A stretch of DNA of 14,263 nucleotides from CAZMJG01 sp964576365 (GTDB lineage: Bacteria > Patescibacteriota > Microgenomatia > UBA1406 > GWC2-37-13). The notes beneath the pieces were generated by a model. That model saw nothing but the letters and a program-made list of their open reading frames with translations. It was not told the origin of the DNA and searched no databases. Within the stretch, counting starts at the first letter, position 1. Every line of letters begins with the position of its first letter. The position numbers and the translations under genes are program-made. Shown here piece after piece: positions 5,791 to 11,832 of this stretch. The DNA lies in the NCBI GenBank assembly GCA_964576365.1, contig CAZNUT010000038.1, positions 1 through 14,263 of the forward strand. The letters are read 5' to 3'.

Positions 5791-6930
5791 TTATAAAAGC
5801 GTAGGGTTTATTTTTAAAATTTTATCATCACCATTTTTTGGGACGCCGCGACCATCGCGATTGCTTGTCGTTATATAGAGCATTTTATCCGGGCCAACCA
5901 CTACTTCACGAATACGCCCAAATTCTTTTTCAAAGTGTTTATTAAGTTTTTTGGTTGTAAGATCATATTCATATAGTGTCTGCCCACGAAGGCCTGCAAA
6001 GTATAGTTTTCCATTCAGGAAAGCTATCCCTCCCGGCGCCCAAGCGACTCCCTGTCCAGACTCTATGACTGGCTGCACCATCCCTTCCCGCTTTTCAAGA
6101 CCTCTTGAGACGGGCCAACCATAATTTAATCCTTTTACAATCTTGTTCAGCTCGTCATTTCCGGTTTCAAATCCAGAGGGACCATGTTCAGTAGACCAGA
6201 GTTGACCATTTGCATCCCAGGTTATGCCTTGAGAGTTGCGATGTCCGTATGAAAATACCTGATTATTAAACGGATTTTCTTTCGAAGGTTTGCCTGCATC
6301 TGTCACCCGAAGGATTTTTCCTGCAAGATTATTTTTGTTCTGAGCAAGCGATGGCTCCTGTGCGTCACCAGTCGTGATATAGAGTTGTTTATCCGGACCA
6401 AAATGTATACGGCCACCATTGTGATTTGGAGCTCCTGGTATATCACTAATTATGATTTTTTCATCACTGAGTACACCGTTTTGATATTTCGCGCGCACTA
6501 TGCGATTTTGCGTTTTATTATCGTTTCCTTCGTAAGTATAAACTAGATATATAAACCGGTTTTTTATAAATTCTGGGTGAATAGCAATACCCATCAATCC
6601 ACCTTCGCCAATTTCTTTCACACGGTTGATAGTAATTGTAGAAAGTAAGGTCCCTTCAATGTTCATATGTACTATTCGTCCTGGTCGTTCTGTAATCAAC
6701 ATGCTTTTATCTGGTAAGAAAGCAATTGCCCATGGAGTATCAAGTCCTTCTACGAGCGTAGTTATTTGTGGAATATTTACAGAAGAACGTGAGGGAGTGG
6801 TGTTACGTTGCATAACTTTACCCAAGCTTGGGTTAGTTGATTGTTGATTCCACTGGTTGTTATTTGATGAAAATCGATAAAAAACAAATAGTAAACCGAT
6901 TATTACCAGAAGGATACCTGTAGTTTTCAT
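5791..6930 (-). CDS. membrane-anchored PQQ-type soluble aldose (glucose/sorbosone) dehydrogenase family protein
   Basis: This 379-residue protein belongs to the glucose/sorbosone dehydrogenase (Asd/YliI-like) six-bladed beta-propeller family, which oxidises aldose sugars with bound PQQ in the periplasm or outside the cell. An uncleaved-looking anchor, ILLVIIGLLFVFYRF (6-20), is followed by a Ser/Asn/Thr-rich spacer to about residue 52. The propeller motifs are LDTPWAIAFLPD, ITERPGRI, GEGGLMGIAIHPEF, PNHNGGRIHFGPD (with the family His), LYITTGDA, YGHRNSQGITWD, STEHGP, GNDELN, NYGWP, GRIREVVVGPD and SNRDGRG. No PQQ biosynthesis gene is in the window, so cofactor supply, or use of PQQ at all, is open. 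The ATG at 6930 gives a proper anchor with two N-terminal basic/polar residues. Family assignment is secure; substrate is not. Confidence 0.92.
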   Translation of the reverse strand: MKTTGILLVIIGLLFVFYRFSSNNNQWNQQSTNPSLGKVMQRNTTPSRSSVNIPQITTLVEGLDTPWAIAFLPDKSMLITERPGRIVHMNIEGTLLSTITINRVKEIGEGGLMGIAIHPEFIKNRFIYLVYTYEGNDNKTQNRIVRAKYQNGVLSDEKIIISDIPGAPNHNGGRIHFGPDKQLYITTGDAQEPSLAQNKNNLAGKILRVTDAGKPSKENPFNNQVFSYGHRNSQGITWDANGQLWSTEHGPSGFETGNDELNKIVKGLNYGWPVSRGLEKREGMVQPVIESGQGVAWAPGGIAFLNGKLYFAGLRGQTLYEYDLTTKKLNKHFEKEFGRIREVVVGPDKMLYITTSNRDGRGVPKNGDDKILKINPTLL

Positions 6931-7015
6931 ACTTACAGCATACTATACAAATTATCGATCTTAATATTTTGAGTAGGTTTCTTTCAACTTTCTTGCAATT
7001 TTCATACATTATGTT

Positions 7016-7024
7016 TGTTACAAT
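7016..7024 (+). promoter_or_regulatory. extended -10 promoter of the VOC/repair gene run
   Basis: TGTTACAAT supplies an extended -10 (TG, one base, TACAAT at 7019-7024). A TTGCAA lies upstream at a slightly long distance (20 bases). Initiation near 7031 would leave a leader of about 24 bases before the ATG at 7055. It could serve the whole run from 7055 to 10851. Confidence 0.42.
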
Positions 7025-7054
7025 AAACAAGTTATTCATTCACATCAATTATCT

Positions 7055-7492
7055 ATGGCTCGCGTCAGTACTTATCTAAATTTTGAAAGAAACACAGAAG
7101 AAGCATTTAATTTTTATAAATCTGTCTTTGGTGGTGAGTTTATTGGTGGAATAAGTCATTTTTCAGATATACCGCCTCAAAAAGATGCTCCACTAATGAA
7201 AGAAGAAGATATGGGTTTGGTGATGCATGTAGCACTTAAAATTACAGGAGGACATATACTTATGGGCACCGATGCACCTGAATCAATGGGTTTTAAATTA
7301 AGACAAGGAAATAATGTATATATAAATCTTGAACCTGATTCTCGAGAGGAAGCCGACCGTCTTTTCCAAGCGCTTTCTTCCGGAGGCATTGTAGAAATGA
7401 AAATGCAGGATATGTTTTGGGGAGCATACTTTGGTTCACTCAAAGATAAGTTTGGCATTCATTGGATGATTAATTGTGAAGAGAAGAAATAG
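7055..7492 (+). CDS. PhnB-like VOC (glyoxalase-fold) protein
   Basis: A 145-residue protein of the vicinal oxygen chelate superfamily, PhnB/3-demethylubiquinone-9 3-methyltransferase-like group. Characteristic stretches are STYLNFERNTEEAFNFYKSVFGG at the start (first betaalpha unit), GHILMGTDAP in the middle, VYINLEPDSREEADRLFQAL, and the closing WGAYFGSLKDKFGIHWMIN. Members are small cytosolic dimers, mostly of unknown reaction, and the PhnB name does not imply phosphonate metabolism. It is followed after about 100 bases by an AHSA1/SRPBCC gene; these two families are often neighbours in bacterial genomes. No Shine-Dalgarno is visible. Confidence 0.9.
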   Translation: MARVSTYLNFERNTEEAFNFYKSVFGGEFIGGISHFSDIPPQKDAPLMKEEDMGLVMHVALKITGGHILMGTDAPESMGFKLRQGNNVYINLEPDSREEADRLFQALSSGGIVEMKMQDMFWGAYFGSLKDKFGIHWMINCEEKK

Positions 7493-7527
7493 TCTATAAA
7501 GTAGCTGCCTTAGGTTTTAGAGAAGGT

Positions 7528-7566
7528 ATTATCCTGAGCTTGACGAAGGATGACAACATGGATAAT
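7528..7566. repeat. interspersed ATCCTGAGCTTG-type palindromic repeat
   Basis: ATTATCC (7528-7534) and GGATAAT (7560-7566) are exact inverted arms around a core ATCCTGAGCTTGACGAAGGAT (the core reads as an imperfect hairpin ATCCT...AGGAT). The core resembles the second copy at 10869-10894 and a repeat I recognise as widespread between bacterial genes. It sits in the 99-base gap between the VOC and AHSA1 genes and may affect expression balance within the run. Confidence 0.55.
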
Positions 7567-7591
7567 GCGTCATTAGTAATTCATAATACGT

Positions 7592-8011
7592 ATGTCAGAT
7601 AAACAAAAAATCACTATCAAGGCTACTATCGCTGCTCCGATTAGTAAGGTTTGGGAATATTGGACAAAGCCTGAACATGTCACCAAATGGAACTTCGCAT
7701 CTGATGATTGGCATAGTCCAAGAGGAGAAAATGATTTACGGCCAGGAGGTGCGTTTTCTTATCGAATGGAGTCAAAAGATGGTCAACATGGGTTTGATTT
7801 TGGTGGTGTTTACGATACTGTCGAGCTCCAAAAGCGTATAGTTTTTACCATGGGAGACACGAGAAAAGTAGAAATTTTTTTTGATGAGAAAGATGGAAAG
7901 GTCATCGTCACCGAAACATTTGAGGCAGAATCTCAAAATTCTTTAGAAATGCAGCGAAACGGATGGCAAAGCATTCTCGATAATTTTAAAAAGTATGTAG
8001 AAAACAACTAG
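7592..8011 (+). CDS. SRPBCC/AHSA1-family protein
   Basis: A 139-residue START/Bet v1-like (SRPBCC) protein of the Hsp90-activator AHSA1 subgroup. Evidence is the N-terminal strand ITIKATIAAPISKVWEYWT, the PEHVTKWNFASDDWHSP loop, the GGAFSYRM strand and GFDFGGVYDTVEL, and a C-terminal amphipathic helix NGWQSILDNFKKYVE that closes the hydrophobic pocket. Members bind hydrophobic ligands; a specific role is not known. The ORF ends 9 bases before the photolyase ATG on the same strand and is probably part of the same transcript. No Shine-Dalgarno precedes the ATG at 7592. Confidence 0.9.
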   Translation: MSDKQKITIKATIAAPISKVWEYWTKPEHVTKWNFASDDWHSPRGENDLRPGGAFSYRMESKDGQHGFDFGGVYDTVELQKRIVFTMGDTRKVEIFFDEKDGKVIVTETFEAESQNSLEMQRNGWQSILDNFKKYVENN

Positions 8012-8020
8012 GTTTTCCCC

Positions 8021-9367
8021 ATGGTGAACGCTCAACGCATACGTAAACTAAACAAGAAAGAGTATATTTCAGGCCCAATTTTGTATTGGATGAGTCGCGA
8101 TCATCGTGTGTGCGACAATTGGGCACTTATTCATGCGCAAGAATTGGCAAAAAAATGCCATACCTCTTTTGCTGTAGCTTTTTGTCTTCGAGAAAGATTT
8201 GATTTTGCCACAGAGAGGCTAGTTGATTTTATGCTGGAAGGATTGAAAGAAGTAGAGCGAGGTCTTGTTGAGAAGCATATTCCTTTTTATTTTTTATTAG
8301 GTGATCCTGTTGAGGAAATCACCAAATTTATGTTTCGATATAAAATCGGATATTTGGTGAGCGATTTTTCACCACTTAAGTACAATCGTAAATGGAAAAA
8401 TGAAATAGTTAAGAAACTTAATATACCGTTTGATGAGGTTGACGCTCATAATATTATTCCTGTCTGGCGCGCATCTCAAAAGCAAGAATATGGCGCTTAT
8501 ACACTGCGACCGAAAATCAATACATTACTCCCTTCATTTTTAGAGCAATTTATTCCCCTAGAAAAACAGTCTATCATGTGGCCAAATCAAGTTTTTAACA
8601 CTGATTGGAATCGTATAGATTCACGTATATGTGTAGATCGTTCAGTACCCAAAATATTATCGTTGATTCCAGGAGAAAAAGCAGCCATGCGCCACTTGCA
8701 GATTTTTTGCAATGATAAGCTATCGCGTTATGCAGATGAAAGAAATAATCCAGTGTTAGATTCACAATCGGGATTATCTCCATACTTGCATTTTGGTCAT
8801 ATTGCTTCTCAGCGAATTACACTCCAGATTAAAACTTCTAGTTCTTCTCAATCGGCTAAAGATGTCTATTTGGAAGAGTTGATTGTGAGAAAAGAACTTG
8901 CTGAAAACTACTGCTTTTATAATTCTTATTACGATAATCCAAGTGGATTTCCTGAATGGGCACGTATGACGATAGAGAAGCATGTGGGAGATAAGCGTCC
9001 GTATCTATACTCACTCGAACAATTAAAAAATGCAAGTACGCACGATTCACTTTGGAATGCTGCTCAAAAGCAGATGAATAAAACTGGAAAAATGCATGGA
9101 TATATGAGAATGTATTGGGCTAAAAAAATATTTGAGTGGAGTTCTTCTGTTGATATAGCTCAAAAGCATGCACTATATCTCAATGATACCTATTTTTTGG
9201 ATGGAAGAGATCCAAACGGGTATGCGGGAATTGCCTGGTCTATGGGAGGTGTACATGATAGACCCTGGTTTGAGAGGCCAATTTTTGGGAAAATTCGATA
9301 CATGAGCGCGAGCGGAGCGAGCGCAAAGTTTGATACCTCAAAATACATTGCAAAATATCTTCCATAA
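8021..9367 (+). CDS. class II deoxyribodipyrimidine (CPD) photolyase
   Basis: A 448-residue flavoprotein that uses light to split cyclobutane pyrimidine dimers. It has the class II signature set: YWMSRDHRVCDNWAL (22-36), DFSPLKYNRKW (115-125), VDAHNIIPVW (140-149) with RPKI (163-166), LSPYLHFGHIASQR (252-265), EELIVRKELAENYCFYN (285-301), HDSLWNAAQKQM (341-352), GKMHGYMRMYWAKKIFEW (356-373) and LDGRDPNGYAGIAWS (393-407). Length is normal. The tail is odd: after FGKIRYM (422-428) the family usually continues with a YNGC-KRKFD-like stretch, whereas here it reads SASGASAKFD, encoded by a GAGCG repeat. It precedes a MutY-like gene by one base, forming a repair operon with endonuclease III. The symbol phr is used for this activity in general but I leave it blank because classes differ. 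Confidence 0.95.
   Translation: MVNAQRIRKLNKKEYISGPILYWMSRDHRVCDNWALIHAQELAKKCHTSFAVAFCLRERFDFATERLVDFMLEGLKEVERGLVEKHIPFYFLLGDPVEEITKFMFRYKIGYLVSDFSPLKYNRKWKNEIVKKLNIPFDEVDAHNIIPVWRASQKQEYGAYTLRPKINTLLPSFLEQFIPLEKQSIMWPNQVFNTDWNRIDSRICVDRSVPKILSLIPGEKAAMRHLQIFCNDKLSRYADERNNPVLDSQSGLSPYLHFGHIASQRITLQIKTSSSSQSAKDVYLEELIVRKELAENYCFYNSYYDNPSGFPEWARMTIEKHVGDKRPYLYSLEQLKNASTHDSLWNAAQKQMNKTGKMHGYMRMYWAKKIFEWSSSVDIAQKHALYLNDTYFLDGRDPNGYAGIAWSMGGVHDRPWFERPIFGKIRYMSASGASAKFDTSKYIAKYLP
9304..9324. repeat. GAGCG repeat inside the photolyase gene
   Basis: GAGCG occurs four times in 21 bases, at 9304, 9310, 9315 and 9319, in an otherwise AT-rich gene. It encodes SASGASA in place of a usually conserved tail segment. 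The same pentamer in reverse complement (CGCTC) recurs three times in the intergenic repeat at 10951-10979, so a shared mobile or slippage-prone sequence is possible. Confidence 0.5.
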
Positions 9368-9368
9368 A

Positions 9369-10223
9369 ATGGATACCTCCTCTTTGTCACCGTCTTTTTC
9401 CCAACACGAGTTGGATGTATTCGTCAGCACAATAAAAGCATTTTATCGTTCACATAAAAGAGTTCTGCCTTGGCGAGAGAATATAACCCCTTATGGTGTA
9501 GTTATTTCCGAAATTATGCTGCAGCAAACACAAGTTTCGCGAGTCCTCGTCAAATATCCAGATTTTATTACACAATTTCCTCATTTTGAATCACTTGCAA
9601 ATGCACCCTTTGATGAGATTTTAAGAAGATGGAAGGGGATGGGATACAATAGAAGAGCGCTCTATTTGAAGAAAATTTCGAAAATGATTGTTGAGGTTTA
9701 CAATAATGTTGTTCCAAGAGACCCGGTCATTCTTGATACATTTCCAGGTATTGGGCATGCGACAGCGCATTCGATCGCTACTTTTATTTACAACAAACCG
9801 CATATTTTTATCGAAACAAATATTCGAAGGGTGTTTATTCATCATTTTTTTACCCAATGTGAATATATAAGCGACGCAGATATTTTGCCGTTGGTACAAA
9901 GAACAATTGATTATAACAATCCTCGTGAATGGTATTATGCATTGATGGATTATGGAAGCTATTTGGCGACTCAAATAGATAACCCAAATAGAAAAAGCAA
10001 ACACTACACGCGACAGTCAGTATTTGAAGGTTCAAATAGGCAGTTGAGAGGAAAAATATTGGCTCTTTTATTACGATCGCATATGAATATGGATCAATTG
10101 CAAGCAGCTGCCGTGGCGGATTTATCAAAAATTGAGATATTGATTGCTCAACTTCAAAACGAAGGTTTTGTCGTCAAAGATAAGGGCGACTATTCGATTA
10201 GAAAGGAGGAGAAGAATGAATAA
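9369..10223 (+). CDS. MutY-like HhH-GPD DNA glycosylase without Fe-S cluster
   Basis: A 284-residue HhH-GPD glycosylase closest to MutY, which removes adenine opposite 8-oxoguanine. Visible are LPWRENITPYG (33-43), the catalytic-Glu segment SEIMLQQTQV (47-56, Glu48), WKGMGYNRRA (88-97) and the hairpin FPGIGHATA (125-133). The segment equivalent to LDGNVKRV of MutY reads IETNIRRV (148-155): Glu149 replaces the catalytic Asp. After ALMDYGS (191-197) the four Fe-S cysteines of MutY are missing; the region reads TQIDNPNRKSKHYTRQS. The C-terminus (about 225-275) looks like a small winged helix (RGKILALLLRS ... LQNEGFVV) and there is no NUDIX-like 8-oxoG recognition domain. I set the start at the ATG one base after the photolyase stop; a TTG at 9330 would overlap it. 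Substrate may differ from MutY. Confidence 0.85.
   Translation: MDTSSLSPSFSQHELDVFVSTIKAFYRSHKRVLPWRENITPYGVVISEIMLQQTQVSRVLVKYPDFITQFPHFESLANAPFDEILRRWKGMGYNRRALYLKKISKMIVEVYNNVVPRDPVILDTFPGIGHATAHSIATFIYNKPHIFIETNIRRVFIHHFFTQCEYISDADILPLVQRTIDYNNPREWYYALMDYGSYLATQIDNPNRKSKHYTRQSVFEGSNRQLRGKILALLLRSHMNMDQLQAAAVADLSKIEILIAQLQNEGFVVKDKGDYSIRKEEKNE
10203..10209 (+). promoter_or_regulatory. consensus Shine-Dalgarno of the endonuclease III gene
   Basis: AAGGAGG lies 6 bases before the ATG at 10216, inside the last codons of the preceding gene. It decides the nth start against the longer frame beginning at 10144. It is the only textbook Shine-Dalgarno in the window, most other starts having none. 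Confidence 0.8.
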
Positions 10224-10851
10224 GCAAAAACGAGCCGAAATTATATTAAAAAAGTTAAAGGAGTTGTTTCCCGACATCAAGTGTGCACTGCAGTACAAGA
10301 CAGAGTGGGAATTTCTAGTTGCCGTGATGTTGTCTGCTCAATGTACAGACAGGCAAGTAAATATTGTTACCAGCAAACTCTTTGTCAAATATCCACGTTT
10401 TTCTGATTATCTACAAGTGGATCTACATGAGTTTGAAAAGGACATTCGATCAACGGGTTTTTATCGTCAAAAAGCAAAAAATATTCTTGCAACGGCAAAA
10501 ATTCTTCACGAAAAGTTTGATGATCATGTGCCTCAATCTATGCGAGATTTGTTAATTTTACCAGGTGTGGCGCGGAAAACTGCCAATGTTGTACTTGGGG
10601 AGCTGTATGGAATTAGCGAAGGTATAGCTGTAGATACTCACGTCCGCAGGTTGTGTCAATTATATGGATTAACAAAAGAGTCAGATCCTGTTCGCATAGA
10701 AAAAGATTTAATTAAACTTATACCTAAAGATGATTGGCGAGAATTCACTCTGCGTATGATTGAGTATGGAAGACAGTATTGTCCGGCTCAAAAACATGAG
10801 CATACTCATTGTCCGTTTGTTTTGGCTCTTTGTATAGGGTGCAAAGCGTAG
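10216..10851 (+). CDS. nth: endonuclease III (Nth)
   Basis: A 211-residue bifunctional DNA glycosylase/AP lyase for oxidised pyrimidines. LLSAQ-type loop VMLSAQCTDRQVN (38-49), STGFYRQKAKNI (79-90), the helix-hairpin-helix LPGVARKTANVVL (115-127) with catalytic Lys121, and VDTHVRRL (139-146) with catalytic Asp140 are all present. The Fe-S loop is unusual: cysteines at 189, 199, 206 and 209 give C-x9-C-x6-C-x2-C, against C-x6-C-x2-C-x5-C in E. coli Nth. No frameshift is apparent in the bases. The start overlaps the end of the MutY-like gene by 8 bases (ATGAATAA), with a strong Shine-Dalgarno, so translation is likely coupled. It closes the repair operon; the next gene converges on it. Confidence 0.95.
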   Translation: MNKQKRAEIILKKLKELFPDIKCALQYKTEWEFLVAVMLSAQCTDRQVNIVTSKLFVKYPRFSDYLQVDLHEFEKDIRSTGFYRQKAKNILATAKILHEKFDDHVPQSMRDLLILPGVARKTANVVLGELYGISEGIAVDTHVRRLCQLYGLTKESDPVRIEKDLIKLIPKDDWREFTLRMIEYGRQYCPAQKHEHTHCPFVLALCIGCKA

Positions 10852-10868
10852 TGTGTATTTTTTTCCTT

Positions 10869-10894
10869 GTCATCCTGAACTTGTTTCAGGATCT
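10869..10894. repeat. interspersed ATCCTGAACTTG palindromic repeat
   Basis: ATCCTGAA (10872-10879) and TTCAGGAT (10885-10892) form a perfect 8-bp hairpin with a 5-base loop. It is the same repeat type as at 7531-7554. It lies 18 bases after the nth stop and may stabilise or end the transcript, although the T-rich run (10858-10866) precedes it instead of following. Confidence 0.65.
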
Positions 10895-10906
10895 TTAGTC
10901 ATTTCT

Positions 10907-11013
10907 CCGGCAGATTCTGCCACTCATGGTTATCCCATCAGTGCTCACTTCGCTCCCACAAGCTCGCTCGATTGCGCTCGTGATGGGAACCCTCCACTCG
11001 TGCCACCTGCCGG
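10907..11013. repeat. nested palindromic element between convergent genes
   Basis: Outer arms CCGGCAG (10907-10913) and CTGCCGG (11007-11013) enclose inner arms TCCCATCA (10933-10940) and TGATGGGA (10981-10988). A local hairpin GGCAG-ATT-CTGCC (10909-10921) competes with the outer arm. The apical loop carries three CGCTC pentamers. The element fills the gap between the nth stop and the stop of the leftward phosphoesterase, ending right at that stop codon. It could be a bidirectional barrier or an inserted non-autonomous repeat. No gene is seen in 10852-11013. Confidence 0.6.
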
Positions 11014-11673
11014 CTACCCATAAAATATTTCTTTTGCTTCAAATCGTTTTTCATTCACCAGAAGGTACTGTCCGAGGCCATGCCGAAAAATACCTGTGTT
11101 TATAAATTGATTTTTTTCATCTACCTCGGCGCAGTGAGTGTGTCCACATACATATATTTCATCTCTTTTTAACTCTCTTTTTAATTGATCTTTGATGCCC
11201 TTATTTAAGTGACGGAATAATTTTTGATGATGAGGGCCAAATGATTTAACGAGTAGTTTTTCAACAGTATCTACAAAGTGTACTATTCGTGATCTAAAAG
11301 GTACTTTGTTATTTAGTTCATCTCGAAATGGCATGAGTCTGTTACCATGTTCAAATACGAATGTTTTTTTACCAATTTTTAATTCAAATCGTTTTGATTT
11401 TATTTCAGAAAAAAGCTTAGCGAGCTTATTATCGGTCATTTGCTCTCGATCATGATTGCCATGTAGATACACTGTTTTTTTCTTTTTTAAAAGGGGAAAA
11501 AGATGCTTCCATTTTGAATCAACAAATTCCTGAAAAGTGATAAAGTAACCTTCCCAGAAATCTCCATTTAATACCACTTGGTCAGCATGTGAAATCAAAC
11601 TTTTTAAAACATTAAATTTTTTTTCCTCGAAGCGAGTACCCAAATGAGTATCCGAGATGACCAGAGTATTCAT
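11014..11673 (-). CDS. calcineurin-like metallophosphoesterase
   Basis: A 219-residue dinuclear-metal phosphoesterase. The five metal-site motifs are in order: SDTH (Asp8, His10), NGDFWEG (36-42), GNHD (72-75), FEHG (107-110) and GHTH (177-180). The early GDFW and FEHG with a short alpha insertion (about 112-165, basic) resemble the UDP-2,3-diacylglucosamine hydrolase (LpxH)-like branch, but lipid A is not expected in CPR bacteria, so another phosphoester substrate is likely. The ATG at 11673 has no Shine-Dalgarno and sits about 6 bases from the predicted start of transcription. It is not in an operon with the upstream surface-protein gene because a terminator separates them. Confidence 0.88.
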   Translation of the reverse strand: MNTLVISDTHLGTRFEEKKFNVLKSLISHADQVVLNGDFWEGYFITFQEFVDSKWKHLFPLLKKKKTVYLHGNHDREQMTDNKLAKLFSEIKSKRFELKIGKKTFVFEHGNRLMPFRDELNNKVPFRSRIVHFVDTVEKLLVKSFGPHHQKLFRHLNKGIKDQLKRELKRDEIYVCGHTHCAEVDEKNQFINTGIFRHGLGQYLLVNEKRFEAKEIFYG

Positions 11674-11685
11674 AATTTTATTTCT

Positions 11686-11691
11686 ATTATA
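11686..11691 (-). promoter_or_regulatory. -10 box of the phosphoesterase promoter
   Basis: On the minus strand a perfect TATAAT occupies 11691-11686, with a weak -35 (TAGCAT) 17 bases upstream. Initiation near 11679 would leave about 6 bases before the ATG at 11673, so the mRNA would be nearly leaderless, like that of the nucleotidyltransferase. Confidence 0.5.
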
Positions 11692-11789
11692 CGCCTTGGA
11701 TAGAGATTATGCTATGTGGCTGGTTATTCGAGAGGTCAGTTAATTTTGAGTAGCCAATAAAAATAGAATTCAACAATATTTATAGGTAT

Positions 11790-11820
11790 AAAAAAAGCCC
11801 CGCTTGCGCGGGGCTTTTTG
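11790..11820 (-). terminator. strong intrinsic terminator of the surface-protein gene
   Basis: AGCCCCGC (11796-11803) and GCGGGGCT (11808-11815) form an 8-bp GC-rich stem with a 4-base loop. Read leftward it is followed by a seven-T tract, and it begins 13 bases after the stop of the gene at 11833. A T-run on the other strand makes it potentially bidirectional. Confidence 0.92.
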
Positions 11821-11832
11821 TTTCTTTACTTG

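Noticed and set aside
9621..10004. 127-codon minus-strand frame and other frames inside the repair operon
   Set aside because: They are antisense or out of frame to strongly recognisable glycosylases and have no start context of their own.
10144..10215. Longer N-terminus for endonuclease III
   Set aside because: It would lie within the MutY-like gene; family homology and the AAGGAGG site both point to the ATG at 10216.
10780..10848. Frameshift explaining the odd cysteine spacing of Nth
   Set aside because: No homopolymer run in the cysteine region is an obvious error site and all four cysteines are in the present frame.
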